Shown: piece after piece, positions 27,071 to 36,887 of the stretch | How the letters are laid out: every line of letters starts with the position of its first letter | How positions within the stretch are numbered: position 1 is the first letter of the stretch | Assembly: GCA_014529385.2 (NCBI GenBank) | Contig: CM043964.1 | Location: forward strand, 129,918,920-129,982,919 | DNA: 64,000 bases | Origin: Adiantum capillus-veneris | Taxonomy: Eukaryota; Streptophyta; Polypodiopsida; Polypodiales; Pteridaceae | Direction: 5' to 3' | The notes under the pieces: generated by a model | What the model was told of the DNA's origin: nothing | The model's database searches: none | What the model saw: only the letters and a program-made list of their open reading frames with translations | Program-made: the position numbers and the translations under genes

Positions 27071-27137
27071 CAAACCTTTTCATGTTGTAGCATGATTTTT
27101 TGTTTGAAGAGTATTTTTCTATAACTATGGATTTAAC

Positions 27138-27160
27138 AATGTAATCTTTTTACTTACAGG
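27138..27160 (+). promoter_or_regulatory. 3' splice acceptor before the rightward gene
   Basis: A pyrimidine-rich tract (aatctttttacttacag) ends in AG at 27,158-27,159, one base before ATG 27,161. It is a strong plant acceptor and mirrors the acceptor before the leftward gene. The upstream exon and donor are not identifiable and would lie in or beyond the repeat array. Confidence 0.6.
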
Positions 27161-27574
27161 ATGGACTTCGAATCTGGGGAGAAAGTACATATGATACTTG
27201 ACAATGAAATCGTTGGTATTGGTTGTGTGTGTAGAACAGATCCAGATTCCACTTGTGGTGGTACAAAGATAGGGCTGGGAAATGTCTCCATACTAGTGGA
27301 GGAATGCTTGAAGGATGTGGTCCTACCTTTTCCTACAATGGATACTTCATCTCTCCAAGGCTCATTATGGAGTGCTGTTCGATGGTCAAAGCTTCTTTTG
27401 CAATCTTTTGTATTAAATGGGAACTTAATTGATCCACACGAAAGCTACAATGGTGATGAAGAACATGATCATTCTGATCCTCTAGTTACAGATGCAATAC
27501 CTATGACAAGCCCAGAATTTGAAGCAATGATTCGAGAGTCTTGGGAGAAATCAGAGGGTCCTTTTAAAAGATGA
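27161..27574 (+). CDS. N-terminal module of the transposase-like protein
   Basis: This 137-residue frame starts MDFESGEKVHMIL directly after a splice acceptor and stops at TGA 27,572-27,574. Residues about 10-75 (VGIGCVCRTDPDSTCGG, then LGNVSILVEECLKDVVLPFP, then LQGSLWSAVRWSKLLL) resemble the DUF8039-type module found in plant transposon proteins, which usually shows a G-x-VxxTDP...GGxxLGxG...VxVxxxxxxxxxLPxP pattern. The downstream frame overlaps its end, and a one-base indel in cttttaaaag would join them. An independent small protein is less likely. Confidence 0.5.
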   Translation: MDFESGEKVHMILDNEIVGIGCVCRTDPDSTCGGTKIGLGNVSILVEECLKDVVLPFPTMDTSSLQGSLWSAVRWSKLLLQSFVLNGNLIDPHESYNGDEEHDHSDPLVTDAIPMTSPEFEAMIRESWEKSEGPFKR

Positions 27575-27578
27575 CACA

Positions 27579-29329
27579 ATGATGCAAACCATGAATGAAG
27601 GGACCATCTTATATGTATTTCCACATGATTATGTCAACTTTCAGGAACTTGGTCCTGATTGTGTGGGTGTGGGTATTGAAAGAGAAAATGCAAGCATTGA
27701 TGATGTGGTTGAAGTGGGTAGCATCACTTTGCTAAAGTGGCCCATCAAGCAGACAACAATGTTGAATGGGAGCCCATTACAACGCTTTGTTCCTGTTGAT
27801 GGCATGCATGCTACATATGAGGATGTATCCAACGATGGCAATGTTGGAAAAAAACTTGATGGGAGTAATGTTGTCCAGTTGTCAAGGAAGAGACGATACA
27901 CTTTCATGAACAGGACTCAAAAATCAAAAGCAGCACCAGCTTCGACTTTTTACCTTTCAAACAAATCAATTCAAAGGGTATCATGCATTGATTGTTGTGC
28001 ACAAAAATGCTGCCAATTTGCAGATCGTGATATGGTGACAAGGTTACGACAACAATTTTGGGGAGAGTCTCAAAAATCACGCACTAATTATGTTTATGAT
28101 GTTCTTTCTATATGTTATCAGAAAGATGAGAAGTCACGATACCAATTCAGGCTAAATGGCTCTATTGTTTGTTGTAGAGCATGGTATGAGCTACATGGAA
28201 TACCAAAGACATCATTTTATCGATACAAGGAGAACTTTGAAAATGGTGTGCGCCAATATGTACATGGGAACACATGTACATTGAGAAGGGGACTTCAACA
28301 TACTAGTTTAGCAAGAGCACTACTAAATGAGTTTGTGGAAAACAACTCTGAGAAGATGCCACATAGAAGTAGAACACTGCTAGATGGCTCAAGAGAGACT
28401 CAATTGGTGATTCCATCAACATACAAACAAGTGGATATTTTATGTGAAATCAACACGACACTTGACCAAATGGGCTATGAGAAGAAGCTATCCCAATCTT
28501 CTTTTGGTAGAATTTGGAACAAAGAGTACCCACATGTCACTTTAACAAAGACGAGTGAGTTCTCTAAGTGCAATATTTGTAGCTCAATCAAGGCAAGGTT
28601 AGAAGCTAAACCTTCTCTTGAAGAGAGAGCTCTTCTCTTGAGGAGAGAGAAGTTCACATGGCACAACAAAAGAGTTGCAGAAGCCTATATTATGCATGGC
28701 GCACGTATTCAGAAACTCAACCACAAAAATATGTATGCATAATCCATGATAAGATGGATCAAAAGAAGACTGCCATTCCTAGATTACGCATTGTTCCCAA
28801 GGGTGTGGATTCAGGATATAATCTGCAGGTGGCATTGATTGGCATGATCACTCATGGACATGGAGAAGGTCATTACGGACACTTTGTCTTGAATGGTTTG
28901 TGGCCAGCTGATCCAAATCTTACAATTGGCTCAATTGCTAATTGTTTACATAACCTCGAGAGGATAGATAAGCATCCTCTTGGTGATCTAGTAACAAATG
29001 GACTTCCAAGGAGCAATATTTCACTACTACATGCTTTGAACTCAAGGGATGCTTTGGACTACCATAACTTGAGTGATGGAAAAGAGCCCATTGTGCAGTC
29101 GTCAGAAATTGCAGAAGAGGAATTGGGGTCAACATTTCGCAGATTGCCAGAGAACTTGTTGCTACAATTGGATAATTGTGCAGGGGAAAACAAAAATCGA
29201 TACTTATTTGCCTATTTGTCAATGCTTGTTGCAAGGGGTGTTTTCAAAACCATCCAGCTGGGATTTTTAATGGTTGGGCATACACATGAGGACATAGACG
29301 CCATGTTTAGTAGGTTTTCAGAAAGTTGA
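27579..29329 (+). CDS. Central RNase H-like core, two frames
   Basis: The first frame (27,579 to about 28,650) holds SIQRVSCIDCCAQKCCQF, a region with IPKTSFYRYKENFENG, and SSFGRIWNKEYPHVTL followed by SKCNICSSIKARLE, a possible zinc-binding Cys pair. The second frame (about 28,650-29,329) continues with QKSCRSLYYAWRTYSE, IIHDKMDQKKTAIPRL, ALIGMITHGHGEGHYGHFVL, LQLDNCAGENKNRYLF and VGHTHEDIDAMFSRFSES. The DN-x-GENKNR and GHTHEDID blocks are the diagnostic signature and suggest a cut-and-paste nuclease fold. Activity cannot be judged from sequence. Confidence 0.6.
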
Positions 29330-30387
29330 GAGTTACACAAACCTATACTTTGCCACATTTGATGGATACATTACGAAACAGCTCATCTTCATCTCCAGCT
29401 CCATTTTTTCTCACAAAGATCCCCGATTTCAAGCAATATTGTGATGGCTATCTTTGTGATGGACAAGACATACTTGTTGGACATTCCAAACCGCTTCAGT
29501 TCAGGTTCTTTATGCAGGATGAGACACCAATGATGCAATATAAGGCACATGTAGGTGTATCAAGTTGGAGTGGAAGTATTCGCCTTTGGAAAACAGACAC
29601 AGAAGGCAAGCCAATGTTACCACATGGAGATCCACCTCTAGTACAAATGGCGGAGTATGTCAAGGCCCACGAAGAAGTCATTTTGGGGCTAAAGAACTAT
29701 ATAAAATTTTGGAAAAATTTAGGGAATGGTTCAAGTATTCCGCGATATTATAGACCCGTGATAGATTATTGGAGTAAGGTAATTGAAGAGATTGGAAAAG
29801 CAATCATATCAGAGGGAGTCTTGTATGAAATGTTTTGGCCAAAAACTCAAGAATATTCTCACCTACAAAGCACTACAATGAATTTGCAACAAGGAGCAGA
29901 AAGATTCCTAGGCTTGAAGAGTTGAACGATCATTTTTGTGGGCCTCAACGAGATAGGCCAAGGGAAGAGTTTGACCCTATGTCTGATGTGCACCAAGGTG
30001 ACTTTCTTATGCTTGTTCCGAGTGACACAGAAATCTATCCAGTGTGGCTTGCAATGGCTTTATCTGACATTGATAATGAGCCTACATCACCAAAACTACA
30101 GAAAACTCTTGATTCAATATTGGGCACCTTGCGCGAGAAAAAGTGGGATGACAGATACTCAAGCTTACAGTAATTGTTGGAAGGGTTATTGGGCTGTCAA
30201 CTATAAGGACCCACAAGTGTGGGAAACTATAGATGCAATTGTTTGGTCCTGGAGACCCAACAAAGAAGGACCATTTTCTAGAATAAAGATTCCAGAAAGA
30301 CATGCTCTAAAAGCCAAAGAAGGCCTCACTCGTGCACATCAACCACACTTGGATCAAAGTTCAGATATGGTATCAAATGTGGAGTAG
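29326..30387 (+). CDS. C-terminal part of the transposase-like protein, three frames
   Basis: Directly after the GHTHEDID block the protein shifts frame and continues RVTQTYTLPHLMDTLRN, then IPDFKQYCDGYLCDG. A second shift near 29,850 leads to GDFLMLVPSDTEIYPVWLAMAL. A third near 30,150 leads to YWAVNYKDPQVWETIDAIVWSW and IKIPERHALKAKEG. The VxPSDxxxxPVWLAxAL and KIP blocks match what I remember of the tail of the same family, so the shifts are indels in one gene rather than separate genes. Confidence 0.55.
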
Positions 30388-30981
30388 AATTATGTGGAGC
30401 TTCTATTGTGACTATACTAGTCAATTTGTAAACAAAATCTTTTTTGTATCTTCCTTTGTTTTATGTAATTTATAGTTATTATTCAAATCCATGTGTTGTA
30501 CATCCTCTTGACTTTTGGTGTTTATCAACACCACAATCCTATGAGATTTTCACTTTATTTACTAGCCACACACCTCAATTTTTCCCACTTTAAGTGGAAA
30601 ATTCCAAATTACATGAATTCGGTCGATTTGGAGATTCCCATAATGTGAGATTTTTACCAAAATACCTAATATGGTCTTTTTTGACTCCTCATAATTATCC
30701 CATGATGAAGGAACTTGCATGCTTAGATATTTGCATTATCGGAGGAATCTCAACAATAACCATTCAATGACTGGCAAGTAAGATTGAGATCAAAGAACAG
30801 ACCAGATAAGTTCAAGTGACTCACAGGGACGCTTGAAAAAATAATGAGGGAACCTACTAAAGACTACAGTCATTCCCAGCAACAGCTATAGCTGCTTGAG
30901 GACGTGGGAATGGAATAGGAAGGTGGAATAGTTGTGTGGAATTAGTGACCTTCACTTAAAGAGCCGGCTACACACCACACT
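30388..30981. other. Intergenic, no gene seen
   Basis: AT-rich downstream flank of the transposase-like gene, then anonymous sequence up to the gypsy integrase remnant. No core motif ggtccaccacttgtccaa appears here, unlike upstream of the gene. Confidence 0.5.
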
Positions 30982-32190
30982 ATGCTATATTTCAAGAAGG
31001 TCCCTCTCTCTCACGAAATCACGGGAGTAATTGCTAGCTGTCCCGACGGGGTTTGTGGTGGTCACTTTGCCCTAGACATAACAAGTAGGAAAATCTTGCA
31101 GGCAGGCTTCATATGGCCTAGCCTCAACCGTGATGTACACCATTGGTGCAAAACGTGTAAGTTGTGTCAAAAGGTCGGCACTAGGTCACTTATGCCTGAA
31201 CCACAGACACCTATTCTCTCATATGGCCCATTTGAAAAATGGGGTATCGATGCCATTGGGCCATTACCTAGGGCCAACTCAGGAAAATTCTACATTATCA
31301 TGGGGGTCGACTACATGACTAGATGGATGGGCAGAGGCTATAGCCACCACTAGAATACAGTGGTAGAGGTAGCTAAATTTATCTACAAGCACATATGCTG
31401 TAGGTTTGGCACACCTTTAGAGATCATCTCTGATAGAGGGCCAGGTTTCAGAGCAGACTTGGTAGGAGAATTAATGCAGAAACTGGGCATTACAAGGAGG
31501 CACTCTTCACCATATTACCCTCAATGTAATGGCCTAGTTGAAAAGGTAAATGGAATGGTTTCTAAAATTATTACCAGGCAGGTAAACAATCATCTCGGAG
31601 ACTGGGATAAGTATCTACTACCAGCTTTATGGGCCTACAGAACTTCATTTCGTACATCCTTGGGATTCACACCGTATCATCTAGTATTTGGTAAGGAAGC
31701 AATCTTGCCCATTGAAGTGCAACTACAAAGTCTCAGAGTAATGGCAAGCCAACTTCAACAACCCAACATGCATTTGAGAGATCACATCATCAACTTGGAA
31801 AGACTGCAGCTGGACAGAGAAGAAGCAATAAATTATTATGCAGCACAAGCAGAGCATAGACGGCTTAGCTTTAACGAGCATCTCCGGAAAAAAGAATTGA
31901 AGAAAGGAATGTTGGTGCTCCGCTACGACCATCGCTTCGACATGCGCAAGGATAAGAAACTCCTGCTCCGATGGGAAGTCCCTTTCAACATCAGGAAAAA
32001 GTATGCCAATGGAAGCTACCAGCTTATGGAGGCTGATGGAAAACTTCATAAAACCAGGGTAAATGGTTGGCAACTTAAACCTTATTTTCTTCGATTTGAC
32101 CAGGCTCCACCAATTGACATTCCAAATGAGGATACACCATCAGCCGCCACCTCCGACGATAATGATCAAACAGATGAGCTAGAGACATGA
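30982..32190 (+). pseudogene. Ty3/gypsy integrase with frame lesion
   Basis: The integrase inserts retroelement cDNA into the genome. The zinc-binding region is visible (GGHFALDITSRK to WCKTCKLCQK). The catalytic core follows, with Asp in WGIDAIGPLPR, Asp in IISDRGPGFRAD and Glu in NGLVEKVNG. After the core come YRTSFRTSLGFTPYHLVFGKE and a basic tail ending KTRVNGWQLKPYFLRF, without a recognisable chromodomain. Near 31,322-31,345 the sequence agatggatggg carries what looks like a 4-bp atgg duplication. It shifts the frame through a TAG at about 31,351-31,353, and a second indel restores it. About 400 residues are recoverable; the protein is inactive as read. Confidence 0.85.
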
Positions 32191-32202
32191 ATGCCTCTAG
32201 CC

Positions 32203-32214
32203 AAAAGGGGAGGG
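32203..32214 (+). other. Polypurine tract of the gypsy element
   Basis: aaaaggggaggg lies 12 bp after the integrase stop and four bases before the LTR-like start TGATGGGGG at 32,219. This is the expected plus-strand priming site for reverse transcription. Confidence 0.75.
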
Positions 32215-32218
32215 CTAA

Positions 32219-33524
32219 TGATGGGGGTTTTTCACAAGCCAAGCTCCCATACCCCTCTTCTCTCGTCCCCACCCCATGAAAACCCCCTCTTAGGGAGGGA
32301 GTGATAAAAGGCATTGAAAAAGGTAAGAAAAAAATAAAGTATGATTATGTAAATATATAAGAAAGGTGAAATAGGCCACCTCATGCCTGCGGGGTAGCCC
32401 ATCCCCACCTTGGCTCCTTTTTCTTCATTGTTGCCCCGCCGGGTGTCCCTTTTCCTCTCCTCCACTCAAAAGGTCAACCCCCTCTCTCTTCCCCTTGTCC
32501 TTTCTCCTTTCTCTCTCCCCTCAAGCTACCCCACCTCTCACCAATAATGCATTATAACTCACCAATAATGCACCCTAACTCACATGCAACTTACCCTATC
32601 TTCCAAAATAGTATACCCCACCCCCTCTTTCTCTCTCTTATCATATCCCATGACCCAAATATCCCCCTCTCTCTCTAAAGGGCGCCATGTCTCTTGTCTT
32701 GTAGCTAAATAACCTCCCCCACACTCACACACACTCAGTTTCACTGAAAAAGGTGCCCACAGACCCATCCCCACCCGGTGGTTACCTGATTTTTCTTGTG
32801 TTCACACGCATCTGCACACAGATTCACCTCTGAACACGCTCCCCTCTCTCCCCTCTTGTAATTACTTTATTCTCCATGTCACCTCTCACTTTTTTTCATC
32901 AACCTATCTCTCTCTCTTAGTCTCTCTCTCATGAGACTGCTGTTCTGGCACATATACACACAGCCAGACAAGTGGGGCCCACAGTCACATGGCCTATGTA
33001 GATAATGATGTCTTCATTTCTAAATTCTAGAATTTCTCCCCCCTCCTCCCCTATATAAAGAGGGTTCACCATCACACTAAGGACACACACACCATCACCA
33101 AAAGAGTACACTATGCACTGTGTGTGCCTAGTGCACACACACACACCCACACCATCACCATCACCGCAATCACCATGCTCGTCTTGAGCATGACCTCTAC
33201 ACCCTTGGGCTATGGAAGATGAAGGGAAACTAAATGAAGGATGATGGCCATAACCCTCGTGCGAGTCTTCGCCATCAACTCCCACCTATCCGCCATGTGC
33301 TCTACCACGCTCTCCCTTCTCATTCCCCTACCCTATGCTCCCCATTTCATCGCCTTATTCTCTAAATAAAGCTTGAGGTTTTGTGAGTATGTTTTCTTGC
33401 AATGTTTTGCCCATGTGAGGTGTGCGGAATCGCCACCTAGTCTTGTGTTTGGAGTGAGCTTGTGTATGTGTGAAGGGTGTGCGGATTCGCCATCCTTTTG
33501 TGGTGCCTAAGTACTAAGCCGCTA

Positions 33525-33582
<58 letters not shown>

Positions 33583-33700
33583 TGATCTCATTCCCTTTCC
33601 TCTTCATCATTACTCCCAAGCATCCATCTCTCTTGGATGAAAACTTTGTTATGGTGGTGTGTTGTTTGCGTCCTAGCCGTTGAAGCTAGGTGGTGCCCCC
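32219..33700 (+). repeat. Probable 3' LTR of the gypsy element
   Basis: It starts TGATGGGGG just after the polypurine tract. A TATA box (tatataaa, 33,052-33,059) and a poly(A) signal (aataaa, 33,365-33,370) lie in the expected order for U3-R-U5. The interior is rich in CT and CA runs. The right end was not fixed. Confidence 0.6.
33529..33579 (+). repeat. (CT)n microsatellite
   Basis: About 25 uninterrupted CT units. An open frame over it encodes only SLSLSL and is not a gene. Confidence 0.97.
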
Positions 33701-33850
33701 CTGTTTGCTTTACCATGACAGGCTCGAGGCGCGCCATTCGGTCCCCGGTGTTTCAGAGGCCGTCGGGGTTTGGGGTTCGCTTTGCTCCCGTCAACGCGCG
33801 GGGGAAACATTGCATGTGCCATCTATTGATCTAGAGGCTCAATTGCTCAG

Positions 33851-33856
<6 letters not shown>

Positions 33857-33934
<78 letters not shown>
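33857..33934 (+). repeat. (GA)n microsatellite
   Basis: About 39 GA units, complementary to the CT run 277 bp upstream, so the two could pair as an inverted repeat. Open frames encoding ERERER or SLSLSL here are artefacts. Confidence 0.97.
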
Positions 33935-33937
<3 letters not shown>

Positions 33938-34609
33938 GTTGGCTTAGCCACGGAGAGCTTTGAATACATTGACAAGGTACAACTTTGTTACAATGTATCA
34001 TGCATGGAGCACCGTCCCCACTGGATGCAGGTGGAGTGGTGAATTTCTCCAAACCAATGATTCTAGTTGTCAAAGTTGACATGCCTATGGGGTATTTCAA
34101 GCCAATGGTAGTATTCCAGAACTAGCCATGAGAGAATACATCAATTTGGGTGTGGTTGAAATAAAACATTTTGCCTCCTGAGGCTTTGAGTTAGTATTGT
34201 TCAACGATAAGGAAGCCACTAAATTGCAGGAGAAGTCTGTGGGAAATTGGAGCCGCACATTGCAATTCCCTGAAGGCCCATGCAATGTTAAGCCGATTGT
34301 TTTCCATGCTTCAACACCAAAACTTCTGACAGTGACAACTTCATCCGGCTGTGCAAGTCCCATGTCTGAAGAGGATCAAAAGGGTGAAGACAATGGAAAG
34401 AGAATCTGCATCGCCGAAGGATACTAGAGCCTTGGAAGGGATATTCTCCTCCACCCCCACCCCCCAAACTAAAGGGAGGGACTTGTGCACTCACGCTCCA
34501 CAATCCCTTTGTAGTGCTTAAGACGAAGGATCCTTGAGTAGATGGAGAGCCCTTGACTCTTCTAGTTCAAGGGAGGGAGAAACGGGGTAGGGATTAGATG
34601 TTGAAGAAT

Positions 34610-36153
34610 TCGTCCCTCTATCCCAATGATGGAAGCTCTAGCTATCTAATCATGGAACGTAAAAGGATTGATGACACGTAAGAAGCATGCCCTCTTCTGG
34701 GAGGGAGTTAGAAAGGATAAGGAAGTTAATTGTTGGGTCATCTAAGAACATCATGTGGACGCTCACATCAAAAGAAAATAGACATTGGGGAAGAACTTCG
34801 TGTTCTTTGGAGAGGGAGTGGATGGTTTCAGTGGAATCCTCTCTATTGTGGATAGGGACCTCGAGCCCAATGTGGTCCTAAATCACCCTTTTGGGAGGGT
34901 ACTATGCTAAGGATAGAGCCAAATTGTGAATGCATCTTAGGGATACCCCTATTGAAGGAGAGTGGCTACTGATAGGTGACTTTAATATGGTGGAGAAGAG
35001 TAAGGATAGAACAGGCTCAGTCAGTTTGTTGACAGGTTCCGAAAAAGATAAATGGTTGGGTCTCTGTAAGAATAGGCCATGGTGGATTGATGGGAGGTAG
35101 ATCCCTGGAATAGCATGCCCGACTTCATGTACACAAGCCTACAATATGCCTGCACGGCTTCTCTTCTTGATAGGTGCTACTGCTCTCACCAAGATGACTA
35201 GACCCGGTCGCTACTTGAGATGAAGGTGATGCAAATGAAGAGCATTTTGGACCATATACTTCTACACTTAAAACTTAAGAAAGCCAAGGGGGTGGGACAG
35301 GCCCCCAAAGGGAGTAAAAGTTGCTTGTAATTGGGGCACACATGTTCAAAGACCCTCTATTTAGAAGGCTTACCAAGAAAGCTGTGAGTAAACTCAATAA
35401 AGATATCAAGCTTGAGAAACCTAAATCTTGGGACATATTTTCTCGGAGTATACAAAAAGCAATCAAAAGCTTGGGCCCTCGGATGAAATAGGTCCAAGCA
35501 GAGCATTGGAAGCAGATCGAAGAGGAGGTCGGTAGTCGAACTTCCCAAAAAACTGTTGGGCTGGCCTCCAAAGAAGAACACAAGAGGTGGCTGGAAGCTA
35601 AAGCCAACCTTGCTAAGAAATATCTCGAGGAGGTCAGGAGGATGAGGTTGATATCCAGGGAGACCTTCCTCCAGCCAAAGGCTGCTAATCAAGCACATTT
35701 CTTTAGGGCCTTGAATGTCAAGAAGAGCTGGGGCACCATACACTACCTCACAGATGAGAATGGGAATGCTACACAGGACCAAGATGGAGTGGCTAGGATG
35801 ATGCTTGATCATCTAATCCAAATCACTGGCCAGCCAGAGAACCACTCTCAAGAAGTGTAAGAAGCCAGAGCGACCTTTCTCAAAAGTGTCAATAGGGAAA
35901 TTCCCCAACCTAAAGCCAATCTTCTTGAGATGGTCCTTTCTGAAGAGGAGTTCTTTCTTGCATTGCAAGCTCTTGGCAAGGAGAAGTCCCCCAGGTGGGA
36001 TGGCCTGACCATGGAATTCTTTAGGAAGTTTTGGGAGGACCTCAATGTCCTAGCCATGTATATGGCTAACCAAGCTTTTGTCAATGGGTCGTTGGATCCC
36101 AGTGTGAAAAGAGGCCTTATCAACCCTATCCCAAATAGGTTTGCTGCTCGCAT
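34610..36153 (+). pseudogene. LINE ORF2: endonuclease and start of reverse transcriptase
   Basis: In changing frames one reads SWNVKGLMTRKKHALFW (endonuclease start, about 34,650), GDFNMVE (about 34,976, the conserved GDFN metal/active-site block) and LLDRCYCSH (about 35,165, end of the endonuclease fold). From 35,930 an 89-residue frame (VLSEEEFFLALQALGKEKSP, then WDGLTMEFFRKFWEDL, then SVKRGLINPIPN) matches the N-terminal fingers of non-LTR reverse transcriptases. The endonuclease nicks target DNA and the polymerase copies RNA from the nick. Numerous stops mean no product is made. The frame ends exactly where the CACTA element begins. Confidence 0.8.
36151..36153 (+). other. Left CAT target-site duplication of the CACTA element
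   Basis: CAT lies immediately before the CACTACAAGA terminus and again at 44,089-44,091 after the other terminus. CACTA elements duplicate 3 bp on insertion. Confidence 0.9.
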
Positions 36154-36170
36154 CACTACAAGACGTCACG
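36154..36170 (+). repeat. Left terminal inverted repeat of CACTA
   Basis: Begins cactacaagacgtcac. It is the binding and cleavage end for the TNPD transposase. Confidence 0.9.
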
Positions 36171-36224
36171 TAGAAATCGGTGCAGGAATAATAAAATAAA
36201 GTTACTTTTTAAACTAAAAAGCGT

Positions 36225-36415
36225 TGAAATAGGTCTCGGAAGAGACATCGGTATCTAGCGTCGGTATGACCATCGGTATAGCTTACGTTGAAATAAACCT
36301 TCAAATACGCATCAGAATAGACAACGTAAAAAACACCGTATTTGTATAGTATATTCCCACGCTCATACCATTGCTTCTACCGACGCTCATACCGTTGCCT
36401 GTACCGACGACCAAA
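36225..36415 (+). repeat. CACTA left subterminal repeats
   Basis: Short motifs recur in both orientations: catcggtat, gtcggtatga, accgacgctcatacc and ccgacgctcataccg. Dense short repeats of this sort near En/Spm ends are known binding sites for the TNPA protein; the same role here is inferred. Confidence 0.7.
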
Positions 36416-36599
36416 CCTGCAAATTTTTTTAGGGACGAGAGGGTTGGGAACTAATGCTACATGTACTGCATCAAAAGAAAATAGCCCTCTCTGCCCAAAG
36501 GAAGAGTGCACCAGCAATCGCACTCCACCTACAAGCTGACGCTAAAGAGCGAGTGTATGGAAATTAGCAAAATTGTAAGAATAACGTAACCTGTTAACA

Positions 36600-36830
36600 T
36601 AATTCAAACATGAGTTGAAAACTGTAAAACCATAAACATAACTTGTTTGCCATACCATACCATTACCATAACTTGCTTGTCAAACCATAATCATAACAGC
36701 CATACCATCATGTACAACCATAACCATAACCATCACATGATTGCTATACCATCATAGAAAAACCATAACCATCACCTGATTGCCATACCATCATTGCACA
36801 ACCATAACCATAACCAAAACCAAAACCATT
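36600..36830 (+). repeat. (ACCATA)-type repeats upstream of CACTA ORF1
   Basis: Irregular runs of ccataacc and accatacc, many copies. They are complementary to the (TATGGT)-type run at 38,285-38,440 on the other side of ORF1. Confidence 0.8.
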
Positions 36831-36887
36831 GAGGTCAAACGTAAAGGTGATAGGGGAAGAGCCGTAGAAACAAGGCATTGTAGGAAG

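Larger units (their letters stand above)
27160..30387 (+). pseudogene. Putative DUF7869-type transposase-like gene, frameshifted
   Basis: A protein of roughly 1,070 residues can be followed through five frame changes, near 27,573, 28,650, 29,325, 29,850 and 30,150. I see no nonsense codon inside the blocks. In order it has a short N-terminal domain, a Cys-rich region (CIDCCAQKCC), a block with CNICSSIKARLE, an RNase H-like core and a C-terminal tail ending at TAG 30,385-30,387. Candidate metal-binding acidic residues are the Asp in IIHDKMDQ, the Asp in LQLDNCAGENKNR, and the acidic pair in VGHTHEDIDAMFS. Their order and spacing resemble a DDE/D triad. The protein resembles plant and invertebrate proteins with a DUF7869-like domain; that is from memory of the family and no search was run. 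Clean frameshifts without stops suggest recent inactivation or assembly indels. Confidence 0.65.
30982..33700 (+). mobile_element. 3' half of a Ty3/gypsy LTR retrotransposon
   Basis: Order on the plus strand is integrase, polypurine tract, then one LTR-like region. No gag, protease or reverse transcriptase was found upstream, so the element is 5'-truncated. The right LTR border is uncertain (33.6-33.7 kb) because there is no second LTR to compare. Confidence 0.75.

Noticed and set aside
33477-34100. Open frames of SLSLSL and ERERER
   Set aside because: They are translations of the CT and GA microsatellites.
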